The notes beneath the pieces were generated by a model that was not told where the DNA came from, made no database searches, and worked only from the letters and a program-made list of their open reading frames with translations. From Hybos culiciformis (Eukaryota; Arthropoda; Insecta; Diptera; Hybotidae): a stretch of 64,000 bases of DNA. Each line of letters opens with the position of its first letter. The first letter of the stretch is position 1. Positions 49,738 to 61,900 of this stretch are shown here, one piece after another. The stretch spans positions 146,107,308 through 146,171,307 of the forward strand of contig OZ023273.1 of NCBI GenBank assembly GCA_964007475.1, given 5' to 3'. Both the position numbers and the translations under genes were made by a program.

Positions 49738-50368
49738 CTTTCTCCTAATTGCGAACACACATGAGCCCAACGTGTATTAAGACGTTCGACATTAGCATGT
49801 AAACGTTTCAAATCACCTAATACTTTTGTTGGGACACCCATACGACCTAATTGATCTGCCGAATCATTCATTTTATCCATTTGGGGCTGTTGTTGATTTA
49901 TTATATCTTGCATTTGAGTTAATTGTTTGAATACTCGATGTAAGCCGTCTTCTGTAGATGGCAAATCTTGATGTCTAGCCAAAGCACCTTCTAATTCAGA
50001 AATTACTTGTTCATTTTCTTCTAGACCAGCCAGTGAACCTTCAAGTAATTTCAAGCGATCCCCATGCAAATTACTTTGAGTATTTAATTCTTTCCATAAT
50101 TCCAATAAATTGTCCAAAGATTTTTTCAATGCTGGTGTTTTCAAAGCAATTGTTCTAAATGTTTCTTGTAAATGTTTTAAGTCAGGTTCAAGTAATTTTA
50201 AGCGACGTTTATAATCCTCATGAATTTGTACTGCATGTTCAAGTGAATCCAAATCACGTGGCATTGGTGATAGAATAATAGAATCTAATTCACGAGCCAT
50301 GTCTTCTAATTTTGTTTTTATAGTGAGACATTCTTCAGTAAAAATACGACTAGCTTGTTTACTTTCCT
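49738..50368 (-). CDS. shot: shot exon 6: plakin domain spectrin repeats
   Basis: 631 nt, phase 1 to phase 2, acceptor CATTTCAG and donor AAAG/GTAATA. Helical, with spectrin-repeat features: LLELWKELNTQSNLHGDRLK, the Pro turn SPMPRDLDSLE, and NTRWAHVCSQLGE at the end. The acceptor is preceded by a run of T, a strong polypyrimidine tract. Confidence 0.95.
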
Positions 50369-51147
50369 CTGAAATGCAAAAAAAAAAAAAAACTGTTACG
50401 ATCCATATAAAATATTTTTTAATCTTAAAATAATTTTTAAATCAAAATTTTTCATTATCTTGTTGAATAAATTATTTTGCTCTCAAAATTTATGGCAATT
50501 TTAGAAAGTTGTTTCAGTTAATTGGAAATTTCCAACTAGTGAAACATTTTCAAATCAGTTGTACAATTTACCATAAAATATTCTAATATAATGTATTAGT
50601 AATTAAAAAAAAGTCCGAATTTAATTATTTGAACATTGCATTACCACGGGTTTTTTTGTCAAAATATTTCAACATTTTTAAGAGAAATTGTTGAAAATGG
50701 TTTAAACCTTATTTTCCAAATAAACAATTATTCTCAATCTTAAGAACAGAAGTTATTTGTTTAACGTTACGACTCTAACTAAATTAAAATAATTTTTTTT
50801 TTTTAAATTTTTATTTTTTTTTTTTAAAAGTACATTTAAAAGATGCCAAAAAAAGATTACATATCGTGGAAAAATTAATTTGAAGTTAATTTAGAAAATA
50901 ATAAAAGCACACATTTTATTATACATATAAGTGATATTAAAGTCAATTATTTGTTGTTTATTAAATTGCTCGCGTTATTTAACAACCCACATTTAATTCG
51001 TCAATCGTCTAATCATCTTTTTATATTTCCCATCAAAATTATACAATTATTATACTAACAACAATAACTTGATAGTTATTAATATAAGTTCATCGCTAAA
51101 TTGTGATTCAATGTATGAAACAAATAATAAAATAAATAAGTACTCAC
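50369..51147 (-). other. shot intron (0.78 kb)
   Basis: A/T-rich intron in the plakin domain region. Nothing recognised. Confidence 0.85.
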
Positions 51148-52066
51148 CTTCAGCTCTAGCTCTTTTTTCGAACTCATCAAACAATCTGTTGACTTCATCC
51201 ATTTCACGTCTCAGCCGTCTTAATTGTGGATCATTTGGATCACCTTCGCTTAAAAGTTTATCTGCATCATCATTCAGTGCTCGCCGAATAGCAGTACGTT
51301 GTTCTGGACCCATAGCTAAGAATTGCTCAAAATCCCAACCTTTAACAACTCTTATTGTTGCGAAAATCATGTTCTGACGTAGGCGTAGTTGCTTTTTCTG
51401 CCATAGTGCGACAGAACGATCAAATAATCTCTTGAGACGTTCAGCGGCTTCAATGGCTTCTGGATCTGGTGGAGGTAACAAAAGACAAGCACCAGGTACT
51501 GATCCTTCAACTCCACGTAAATTTTTAACTCTCCACTTAACACGGCCAGAATTATCAATTAAAGTACAAGTTTCACTCTTTTCTAGAGATACTTGTCCCT
51601 GTTGCTTATAGGCACATATGGCTTGAATTTGTATCTGACGAGTAACTGGTTGCTTTCGTTGTTTCAATGGAACAATATTTTGAGCACGCGTTTGTAAAGC
51701 TTGAACCGTTTCGCCAAAAGTATTTAATTCTTCACGTAAGTCTTGCATTCCTCGCAATAATGACTCACCTTCATCTAGACCAAAATCTGATTGTGAATAT
51801 TTTGTGTTTAATATTTCATCACGTTTAGCTAACCAATGTTCTGCATCTTTAACTTCTGAATAGAATTGATGATATTCTGTAGCATGTTTCAAATGAACTT
51901 CCAGGCACAATGTTAATTGAAGTAGCCAAGCCCACTGGGATTGCAATACTTGTAAATGATTTTCAATGCATTTTGCAGCTGGATGCTGTTGAACAAGTAA
52001 AGCTTCACCTCGATCCAATATGGTAGCAAAATGTAATTCACGTTTTTCCAATTCAGACATTAGATT
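51148..52066 (-). CDS. shot: shot exon 5: plakin domain with embedded SH3
   Basis: 919 nt, phase 0 to phase 1, acceptor CATTGTAG and donor GAAG/GTGAGT. The exon starts NLMSELEKRE and carries a spectrin repeat (QWAWLLQLTLCLEVHLKHA), then the plakin SH3 about 135-200 residues in: IQAICAYKQQGQVSLEKSE, WRVKNLRGVEGSVPGAC, followed by the linker PPPDPEAIEAAERL and the next repeat. In plakins this SH3 packs onto a spectrin repeat and is not thought to bind classical proline ligands. The remainder is helical up to FDEFEKRARAE. Confidence 0.97.
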
Positions 52067-52667
52067 CTACAATGAAGCAAATTAAATTTAAATTATATTG
52101 TAATGAAATATCGGATATTTAAAATATCAGTGGAATATTTTTATATCGAAATTGATTCAATTGAAAACCGTAAAAGATTTGAATTCCTTCCATATTTATT
52201 AATATTATCTAAAATTACTTAGTTAGTGAATAAGGAAAATTTATTGTCTCTATTTTACAAATAGTTTTGATTACAAAATTATAAATTTAATTTAAATGAT
52301 ATGATAATTTTGTTGCTCTTAGTTAGTTAGTTAATTCAATTTTAAAATTAAAAGAAAAATATTTATATTGCTTGCAGTGATAATAATCTTCGAATCAAAT
52401 TCATCTTCTGAAAATTTTCTTAACAAGAATATGAAAAAAAAAATTTTTAAAAAAACTTACTTCTTCACCGTTTCCGTAGGAGCGCTTGTAAAGACATTAA
52501 TGTTTATTTAAGTTAATAGATTCTTACTTATATAACACGAAGTATTAAAAATTTAGTTTAATTATGTTATCTTAGTTAATTATTCTGATAAATAAATATT
52601 TAGTTGCGGAATTTTTAATATTGAAAAATTAAAAAAAAATATTGATATTTCACAAAATTAAACTTAC
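52067..52667 (-). other. shot intron carrying the 24-nt microexon (0.60 kb)
   Basis: A/T-rich intron split by the microexon at 52461-52484 into parts of about 394 and 183 bp. Nothing else recognised. Confidence 0.8.
52461..52484 (-). CDS. shot: shot microexon (24 nt, eight residues RSYGNGEE)
   Basis: A 24-nt open segment flanked by a usable acceptor (CTTTACAAG) and a perfect GTAAGT donor, phase 0 on both sides, lying between exon 4 (ends ...HRYYE) and exon 5 (starts NLMSELEKRE). It would insert RSYGNGEE between two spectrin-repeat helices of the plakin domain without changing frame. Its base composition is about 54% G+C, far above the surrounding intron. The case rests on splice signals and composition; there is no transcript evidence here, and it may be used only in some tissues. 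Confidence 0.7.
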
Positions 52668-53036
52668 TTCATAATATCGATGAATAGATGGTAAATCTAA
52701 GTTTTTGTCTGCCCAATCACGATTAATTTCAGTTTGTTCTCTTTCATTCAGCCATTGTAATTCAGCTGATGCTTGTGCTAAGAAATGATGTAAGGCATCT
52801 AAATCGGATAAGCGTTTTGTTGATGTGCTTAACAGTTCAGCATATAATTTTTGTAATTGATTCAAACGTTGCTGATACAAAATTAATTCATCGCCGGAGA
52901 AATTTGTTTGTTGTCTTTCAGCATGTAACACTTTAGAATGGAATTGATCAATAATTTTATGCTCTTGTTGGTGATGTTCCAATTCTGCTTTAACAGATGG
53001 TAAATCAGAACCATAATCAGCCGCTAATAATTGTTT
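52668..53036 (-). CDS. shot: shot exon 4: plakin domain spectrin repeat
   Basis: 123 codons, phase 0 on both sides, acceptor AATTTTAG and donor GAA/GTAAGT. Starts KQLLAADYGSDLPSVKAELE and ends DLPSIHRYYE. Helical sequence with a spectrin-repeat Trp near the end (AELQWLNERE). It is part of the plakin domain between the CH2-linked repeats and the SH3-bearing exon. Because it is symmetric and followed by a microexon, alternative joins here keep the frame. Confidence 0.95.
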
Positions 53037-53149
53037 CTAAAATTAAATTAATTTGATGTAGTTAGCAATTAAAGTGTTAAAATTGATTTTGAAAAAAAAA
53101 AAAACTATATTTTTGATTTTACGGTATCTAAGTTAAATGTTGAACTTAC

Positions 53150-54063
53150 CAACTTATTATGACACCATTCAGTGTATTCTTGTAAATCTCTAAAGTATGG
53201 ATTAGTATCAATTTGACGGGATTCAACAACAGTACGCGTTTGACGTGTTACTGTTGTTTCTTGGACGGGATATCTAAGGCCAGATAGTTTCTGAACTAAA
53301 TTTGTATGGAATGTTGTGCGTAATTGTGACCATCTTTGATGCAGTTTTGTTACTTTTTTCTGTAAATCACCAGCTTGTGGGTAACGCCCTTCTTTTAATA
53401 TATGACAATCTTGGTTCATGTCTTGTATTGGATCTTCTAAATGACGAATTTCAGTTTCTAAGCTTTCGCAAATATTCTTGGCATCAACTGGATGTAATCT
53501 ATCGATTCGACGACTTTCCTCAATAATTCTTGTTTCGATATCAGTAATCTTTGTATCGACATGTTTAATTTCTCTCTGAATTTTGTCAGCTAATCGTTGC
53601 AAACGCTCCAGGCGCTCTACTTCTTGTTGTAATATATGATCACGATCTGAAAGTGCAGTTTGTAGACGATACCATGCTTTCTCAATAAAATCAGGCCGCA
53701 GTTCAGGTTCTACTTCAGTTTCACCAATGCTTTCAAAAAAGCGCTCTAATTCCTTGTAACACTGTATTAATTTTGTTTTTTCACGTTTCCTGGGTGGAAT
53801 CTCATCATTGCGAAAACGATTTAAGTCATTAAGTAAGCGTTTCATTTCAATTAAAGTTGATGGGAATGAACGTTCTTGTAAATAGGCAGTTTTTTCTCGG
53901 CACCAATACAAAAATTGTGTAGCTAATTCTTTATATTCATGAACACGACGTTGTGAGTCCATATCAAAGAGTGGATGAATTGATGGTGGTTCGGGGAATA
54001 CATCATACAACGATGAAAGGTACGTTATCATTGATTTTTCATCTGGTTCATTTGTGTCAACAT
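53150..54063 (-). CDS. shot: shot exon 3: end of CH2 and start of plakin domain
   Basis: 914 nt, phase 1 to phase 0, acceptor TTTTTAG and donor TTG/GTAAGT. It opens EDVDTNEPDEKSMITYLSSL, the last CH2 helix, followed by the linker YDVFPEPPSIHPLFD. The remainder is alpha-helical, Glu/Arg-rich spectrin-repeat sequence that starts the plakin domain, with conserved tryptophans in YWCREKTAYL, KAWYRLQ, HQRWSQLR and EYTEWCHNKL. The plakin domain in this family binds junctional and adhesion partners. The intron to exon 2 is only 140 bp. Confidence 0.96.
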
Positions 54064-54203
54064 CTAAAAATAAATAATAGTAAATTTAATGAGATTAATT
54101 GTGTTAAATTTAAAGCTCTTTCTTTAATGTTGATTCTGTAAATTTGTTTTTTTTTTTGATTTGTAGAAAAAAATTTAATTTTTATTTACAATCTGAAAAT
54201 TAC

Positions 54204-54483
54204 CTTCTGGATCAAGTAGACGCGTTACACCATATTCTTTCTCAACTGAATGGAATACTGTTTCAAGACGTTCTCTTGGTCGAGCAGATCTTGCTTTTCG
54301 CCAGTCAAGCAAATCTGGTCGATTACGATGAACTAATGCTGAGAATGCCAATCCATCACGCCATGATGCAGTAAAATCATTAACGCGTACTCCTGGATAA
54401 CGTGCTGTTGAACGACGCGCCCATCTTAATAATGCCTCTCTTGCAGTTACGTTGTCTTCTTTACCAACAACTATATCAGAGAT
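54204..54483 (-). CDS. shot: shot exon 2: second calponin-homology domain (CH2)
   Basis: 93 codons plus one base, phase 0 to phase 1, acceptor CCTTTAG and donor GAAG/GTAATT. Encodes most of a type-2 CH domain: REALLRWARR, then a strand around YPGVRVNDFTASWRDGLAF and HRNRPDLLDW, ending EYGVTRLLDPE. The helix that finishes the fold is in the next exon. In the family, CH1 and CH2 together bind F-actin; CH2 alone binds weakly. Here it is joined in frame to the head exon without a CH1, so this isoform should bind actin poorly. Confidence 0.97.
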
Positions 54484-57400
54484 CTAAAGGATACCAATTT
54501 TATGTTAAAACGTATTTTATTGATATATTGATATTTAAAATTTTGATAAACTTGCTTTTGATAAACTTGCTTGAAATTTTTTTAAAAAAATAAGAGATCA
54601 AAATTGATTTTTTTAAAGTTCATATAAACTATTTTCATAGGTTCAGCTAACGATCCTCAAATTTTCATTTTCGTGATTTTGGAAATTGTTCGGACTTTAT
54701 GATGATAATCCACTATTATTTTATTAACAGATTTTATTAACTTATATGATTACGATTAAAATAATTGAAAAAAAAAAACTATTTGTAACGAATCTCCATT
54801 AAGGAAACATTCATTACGTAATAGTGGAAATTTTCTGATTTTTTTTTTTTTAACGAAAAGTAAAATAAGCCGCAATATAAATAACTTAAGAAATGTTGTA
54901 TTTGCCATAAATGGACGAAAAATATTTTCCCTTTTTTATAGTAGAAATTTTAATTTATGAATTGGATATAATTAATGGTAACTAGTTATTTATCTCAGCA
55001 ATAATAATAAATTTAATGAGAAATCAGACCGGCATAAAAGTTAAGTCTTAGGTACTATTATAAATATTAAATTTTTTTTTAATTTTTTTTTATTCTTATT
55101 AAAGGGATATTTTTTTGACAATTGCAAATAACTCTAATAATATAATAAAGTATTATAGGTGCATACGGCCCACACCTACAGCTAGAAAAATTATTTTTTA
55201 TACAGAATCAAAAGAACATTGAAACAATGTTTTGTGCATTGGATAAACAAAGTTTCGTTCGTATTGTTTAAAAGTTCCTAGTATTTAAGTTAATTAATCA
55301 TTCTACAATATATCCCTGTTAGTTCGCTAAGAAATAAGATCTGTGATAATGATAAGATGAAACCTTTAAGCATTAACATTTCCCAAATGTACCCACAGAA
55401 GGCCACAATTGAAATGAAACTCATTTACAAAAATTCTTTTGAAACTTGATGATCTTATAGGCATTTTTAAATTTTATTAATTTTTATTATTTATTAAAAT
55501 AATTTCCGTATTTTCGACATTTGCGAAACCACACAATATATGAATTTGTTTTTTTGTTTTCTTCTATTCTATGAAGCATTATAATAATATATATTTTATT
55601 TTTTTTTTATTAACTAATGTAATTTTCTTCTATAAGATTATCAATCAATAAATTTAGGTTAAGGTTGAAATTAATACATCAATAATAATAATAATTTAAA
55701 GAAAATAAGAATAGGTGGTAAATGCCACCCATATATAAAATGACAATTCTTTAATTATGTATGCTTTTTTACTTCAATGAAATTAATCGAGATCAAAATT
55801 CAAAATGAAAAAATAATAATAATAATGAAGTGAAACTTGTTCTTTTCTATATAAGGGAAACTTATATTATAAGATCTATATATTTTTTTGTCGTGTATAA
55901 ATTTACATTGTACATATTATGCACATATACTTTTTTCAAATGAAAAAAAAATAGTACTTCTTCACTATAAATGTCATTTTATTCAATTTTAATTTCGAGT
56001 ACAAAAAAGTATACCTACTATTCAAGGTAGTGTATGTAATATCAATGTCATCCTTCAGCTGGATAGAATTTTTATTTATAGCATAGACATTTTTAGGTAA
56101 TCACAAAAATATTAAGTGAGATTTAATTCTTTTAAAAAAACTATTAAAGTTCTGTAAATCAAAATTTTAAAAATTGGAAAGACTTGATTTAAGTCGAATA
56201 ATGGTTGCAAAAGATTTCGAAAAGTGATATTTGTGTGAATTTCGTTTCAGAGAACGATGATTCAAATAGGAAAAACAAAAGAAGAGGAAATTGTTAAAAG
56301 AAAATTATTTATATTTTTCTTGAAGTTAATTCAACTCACAATCACAACATATTGGTTATTATTACAATTACAAAATTATTATGCGAACAATATTTTTCTT
56401 TTATGATGAAAATAAATTTTTTTCATACATGAGAAGCTAAAATAGATTTAGAAAATATATTTTTTTTTTTATGTACATACTACATTATGTGCTCATAAAG
56501 TTGCAGCTAGTTAATTAACGGTACTTAAAAAATGAGTAGTAAAAAATAAAAGTAAAAATAATCTTTTTTGGTAATTCGGGTGGGTAATATGATATTTGTT
56601 GTTAATTTTTTTTAAGCTTGGATTAAACTTTCCATATATTATGATTTTTCTTTTGTGGCTTCTCCTAAAGTCTCTTTTTTTTAAATACATACTAAAAAAA
56701 ATTATAAACATTTAATTTAGGTTTTTTTTTTCTGAAAGACTATATTTTAAGTTTTACATTAAGGTTTTTGATTCATAAAATGTAAATGTCCTCTGAGATA
56801 GAACTTAAATTTAAAATTTTTGAGCTTAATTTATTTAAGTTTATAGAACTTTTTTGATTGTCATTAATGATGTTAATATATTGTGCGGGTAATTTAAAAA
56901 TGCGGTTCTGAGTTTTTTAAAAGATTCATTCAAACGTACTTTATGTTTAATTTACCAAAAAATTATTTCATATTCTCTTTTTAAATAATAAACTTGTCAT
57001 ATTAGTCAAACAAGCTAAATATACCTTCTTACAAAGTCAAGTTTACTTCTATAAATAACATATTCTGTAATATATAAGTATTCTGAATAATTAAAATCGG
57101 ATTATCTTAAATAAATTTTTTAATTCAGTTTTTTTATGACGTTGAAAAATATTTCATATATTTTTTTTCATGTTTTTTCCCTTAATAATATAAAAAATAG
57201 ATTTATAATGGTCGTTTGAAACCGTGATTAATTTTATCAAATAAAAAATTAGCTTCATAAAATTCGAATAGTATGTCAGTACATTGGATGTAGTGAGGTT
57301 TGTTCATAGATGTTACTAAAATTAAAAATTTTATTTAATTAATATTCTTCTTTTTTTTTTGTTATTGTCAGACACACACGAAATCCAAAAATTATAATCG

Positions 57401-58346
57401 ACAAGAAATAATATTATTCATGTGGAAATGCCAATTAAAAAACTCGAATTTTGACATATCGTTAGCAGAAAAATATACTATAGAATAATTTTCTGCCCCC
57501 AATATATAATTCATTTAAAAATCAAACATAGAAGGAAATTATAAAAATTTTGAATGAAAGCTTACTGTTTTTCTGAATTTGTAAACAATTAATTTCTTTT
57601 AATATATAAATAATTATTTACTATTGTGTATTTTGAATGAACAAAAATGAATTGTTCATATATTTATAGCTATAACATTATGAATCTCAATAATTTTATG
57701 TTCTAAATTTATCTAAATTCTTTTCTAAGCTTAACAATTTTCCGATCACGTAACATTCTATTCTTCCATTCATTATTTTAATTATACTTTTTTTTGAACC
57801 TATACAGAATAATTATAAAAAAAAATAGAAACAAAATTATAATTTGATTGGAATATTATAAAAATGTCTAATAAATAAATATTTATTGCGTTGATAGCAA
57901 TTTTCGGTAATTTTTTCGAACCATATCACGAGATGATTATGTTTTCTTCTATGTATAAGAATATTAGGATGAGTTTATTTAACACTCTTTCCAATATATA
58001 TAGAATTAGATCTTAATTTAAATTTAATTTCATTAATAAAGTTGACATAATAGATAAATGCAACTAAATTTGTCGGAAGAACATTATTACAGCAATAAGT
58101 TCAATAAAAAAAAACTAAAACTATAATGATATATGATGCAATCGAAGTGGTACACACAAATAAACATTTTTTTATTAGCATAATTCATATTATGCCTAGA
58201 ATAATTTTTCAATTTTTTATAACAATACTATAAATGCATATACTACTGTATGCATCGTGAATGCATTTACACATTATTATATTTGCATGTTATACTTCTG
58301 AATATAACATTTTACTTACAATTGTATTTCAAAAAAAATTTTTTAC
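54484..58346 (-). other. shot intron between head exon and CH2 (3.9 kb)
   Basis: A/T-rich first intron of this isoform, a common site for regulatory sequence, but I could not identify any element. AAT-type microsatellites occur near 55680 and 55815. A short tandem duplication of TTTTGATAAACTTGC lies at 54541-54571. Confidence 0.75.
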
Positions 58347-58964
58347 CTTAGGGCGTTTCGGTTCAATGGCTTGTGTAACATAACCAATTTCCGTGGTACG
58401 AAAATTTTGAGCTTGATGCATTAAATTTTGTGCATTTTCTGCTTTTTCTTCAGCACGACTCATTGTTGTTACTTTACGAACAATATGTGTTGTTATTCGA
58501 CGATGACCATCAGGTGCACGCTGTGAAGTTTTAGTTGATTCAAGACTAGAACCTAATACTTCAGTTGATAAGCGTTTGTTACGAGTTATCGAGTGCAAGG
58601 AATGAGCACTTTCGGGCACTCGAATATAATCCGATGATGATGGCTGACCACTACGATGTATAATTATTTCTTTGCTGTGAGACGAAGAAGGTTCTATACC
58701 ACCTGATGATCGACGCTCAATATTCCGATAGCCAGACGGATAATCAGTAATAAGAGCTTCAACAGTTTTCTCATGCTTAACTTCGTGCTGAAAACGGATG
58801 TTACGCTCATCAAGCATTGTTGTTATTGCTGAACCAGTTGTTCCATATTGTTTTTTCAAATTTGATTTTCGTTCAGCAAGAGCAGAAGCTGATGGATTTT
58901 CATGTGTTGCTTTCATGAATATACGTCCACCGGATGGACGTATATCATCATCAATTTTATACAT
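58347..58964 (-). CDS. shot: shot exon 1: unique N-terminal head, start codon
   Basis: First coding exon of this isoform, 206 codons. The ATG at 58964-58962 follows AACAAAA, a good insect start context, and an in-frame TAA lies three codons upstream (58973-58971), so translation cannot begin earlier in this exon. The exon ends CCTAAG before a GTAAAA donor, phase 0. The peptide is Ser/Arg/His-rich and polar with no domain I recognise; it holds ASALAERKSNLKKQYG near residue 30 and a basic end EPKRPK. It leads straight to CH2, so it defines an isoform without CH1, comparable to the CH2-only N termini known in Drosophila Shot. It probably has its own promoter upstream. Confidence 0.9.
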
Positions 58965-61900
58965 TTTTGTTTATTAAAAATTAATTTTTTTTTTAAATCT
59001 ACATAAAAAAAAATCGCAAGAAATAGTAAAAATAGAAATTTCTTCTTTTTTTTTGTAAAATGACCAAGTAACAAAAAATTCTGAGCTCTTAATAACCAGT
59101 AGGTTAAACTTAAGTTTTGATTGAGTTTAAAGTTAATTGAATTTATATTCCAAACAGATTGCTTTTAGAGAAAAACTATATCTATAGAATATCCACTTTC
59201 TATCTGGTTATAAATTGAGTTAAGTCTCACAAGTATTGTAATCGAAATTTGGTGTCACACTCTAAATGTCGAAAAAACAAAATATTAATTTCTCAATATT
59301 TTACGTTTTAGCTATTTATTTCGTATATATTGTAAATGTAAACAAATAAATTTAATGACGCCAAAGCGGCAGAATTAGTTGTGAGAGTTTAAATCAACTT
59401 TTTTCCCCCAACTATAAGAGGACTACAAAATTTTCTTCTCTTAAATACGGTTTTAATTACGTAATTCGGCGAAAATTTTAGTTACTTGCTCATTATTTTT
59501 ATAGAATTAGTAGTACCATAAAATATTCTGGCTTACAATCAATATAATGATATCCAAATTTTAACACTTTCGATATGAAAAACTCGTACTTATTTTCATT
59601 AAAAAATAACAATTTTATTCAAATTCATTTGAAAATCTTTAGGAGTTCTTCACTTAATTTTTTTTTTAATTTTTTTTTTCCTTTTATTTTTATTTAATTT
59701 TCGATTTTTATTTTTAGCGAACAGTGAACCAGTGTACTGGCACTAACCAAAACAACAATTAAACTAAAAAAGTTTATATTTTATTTTATTTTATTTTTTT
59801 AGTTTATTTTTTACTTTGAAATAATAATAAAAAAAAAAATAATTTAAACGTTTTATTGCTTCAATTATTCTCACTACCTGTTGAATAAAAATTATAAATA
59901 AATACTATGTTCAATAATAATAATAAAAAAAAAAAGTTTTTATTTCCCTCAACATTATTATATTAAATTTTATTATTATTGAATAAATAAATAAAAAAAA
60001 AATGGAATTTTATTTTATTTTAATTTGTTTCTTTTAAATATTAAAAAACGCCGGTCGGTATAGTTGAATTTATATTTTTTGTTAATTTTGAAAAATGTAA
60101 ATATTATTAGCGTGCGAAAAAACAAATAATTAAATCCTAAAATTAATTCTGTCACTAAGTTTGTTTATTTATAAAATAATAATATGTGTAGAAATAAAGA
60201 TGTTAATCAAATTTGAACAGGATAGGCTCATGGGTAAGGCAGATTCTTTAAAAGAAAGAAAATCAGGCTGATTTTAAATTGAGAATATATATAATTTTGA
60301 AAGTTAACAATGTAATTAAATATTTAAATACATAAATACATAACATACACATTGCGAGGATTAGTATGGATCAGATGTAATGTTTCTTCTTTAAGACGAT
60401 CTATAAATCGCAGTCAGAGACAAATGAACATTCACTTTTATATATTGACAGTTTCTTGGCCTTTCTTAAAGAATTTTTAGAAGAAAATTTAGGTGCAGAA
60501 AGCCTATAAGAAAATTATTTATTATATTTAGGTTTAAAATTAATCGAATTTCGCTCTATTTTTATTTATGAAAAAAAAATATATTAAATATTATATATTT
60601 AAATGGTTTTTTTTTTTTTAATTTCATTTTCTTTTTAGTTTCGTTTTTATTTTCACTTTGATTCATTTAATTTTACGCTTTTTTTAATCAATAATTGTAT
60701 CGACTTGCTTCTTCTTTATCTTGTTTTTATTTGTATTATTATTATCAAATTTTTGAAATACTTTTATCGTAAACCAATAATTCTTTATTTTTTTTATAAA
60801 TTATAAATTTTGATTGCAAATGAAAGTTATTTATAATTTGTGAGTTTTGTTTTTATATTTTATATTTTCAAACAAAAAAAAAAAAAAAGCTTTATACATT
60901 ATACACTGTATAATCAAAGTTATCTCAAGTACTAGTATTGTAACAACTCATTGATAAAGTTTAAAAAACTTCAATGATTTCACTGATATAATTACTGTTT
61001 GATAATAACTAATAAAATATTATTAACTATTTACTCAAATTTCAACCACTTGGTATACATTCAAACTGGAACAGTTTAGTTTAAAACAATTTTTTTGGCT
61101 TCAAAAAATTTTCCAGTGAATATGAGATTCCTAATGTCGTAAGTGGTTATTTCTTGTGGAAATTATTTTCAATATTGTTGAAATTGGAACTCAAGTAAAT
61201 TTGGAAGCTTATTACCGTATAACTTCAGAAAAAAAAACAAATATCCAATTAATTTAAAAATCACAGCAGCAGATACAAAATTACGGAAAAAAATAAAAAT
61301 TAAATGCAACAACTATGTTTAAATAAAATTATAAATGTATTATTAATATTGTAGACTTGACTTAATAAAAAGGTGTAATGAATAGGTCAAATAATTAGTT
61401 TTGCTTGTACCTATAAAGAAGCTTTTTATAAAGCTTAAGTGTAAAATGGTTTCAGAATAATTTATATAATACATATTATATAGCACGTATAATGTAGGTT
61501 CGTATTAACAATTGAAAATAAAATTTATATTTAGAGCAATAAATTTTACTTTTTTTTGCAGTTTTCACTGCTTTTGTAATATGATTCAAGAATAAAATTT
61601 AATCTTATTATGAGTTCAATGATATGTTTTTCTTCAAGTACTTCATAGAGAATACTTATCTATTGTACATAATAAGTAAGTACTAAATTTTTTTAACATA
61701 AAATTTAAAAATAAAATTAAATTTCATCTAATGCTATTTAAAACTATTTAAATTAGGTATATTAAACTATTTAAATTAGGTATATCGACGATAATATTCT
61801 TTTTGAGAACTAATTCAAAATTAAGTTATTACAAAATCAATACTTTTAACGTCTCTCTGAATGATGACTTCAAACCATTAACAATTCCTAAATTTGTTCA

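Larger units (their letters stand above)
1431..58964 (-). other. shot: Spectraplakin gene (short stop/MACF family), whole locus in window
   Basis: Spectraplakins are giant cytoplasmic cross-linkers that join actin (through CH domains) to microtubules (through GAS2 and the tail) and to junctional complexes (through the plakin domain). Twenty-seven exons were joined by matching GT-AG junctions and phases; their sum, 25,695 nt, is an exact multiple of three. Domain order is head, CH2, plakin domain with SH3, plakin repeats, about 29 spectrin repeats, EF-hand pair, GAS2, tail, which is diagnostic of the family. The model lacks CH1, so it is an isoform type with reduced actin binding; CH1 exons are expected beyond the right edge. 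Skipping the exons at 37387-37511 and 26624-36980 keeps the frame and lowers the length from about 8,564 to about 5,070 residues. The identity of the gene is near certain; individual small exons are less so. Confidence 0.97.

Noticed and set aside
54144..54374. Plus-strand open frame of 76 codons
   Set aside because: Shadow of the CH2 exon on the opposite strand.
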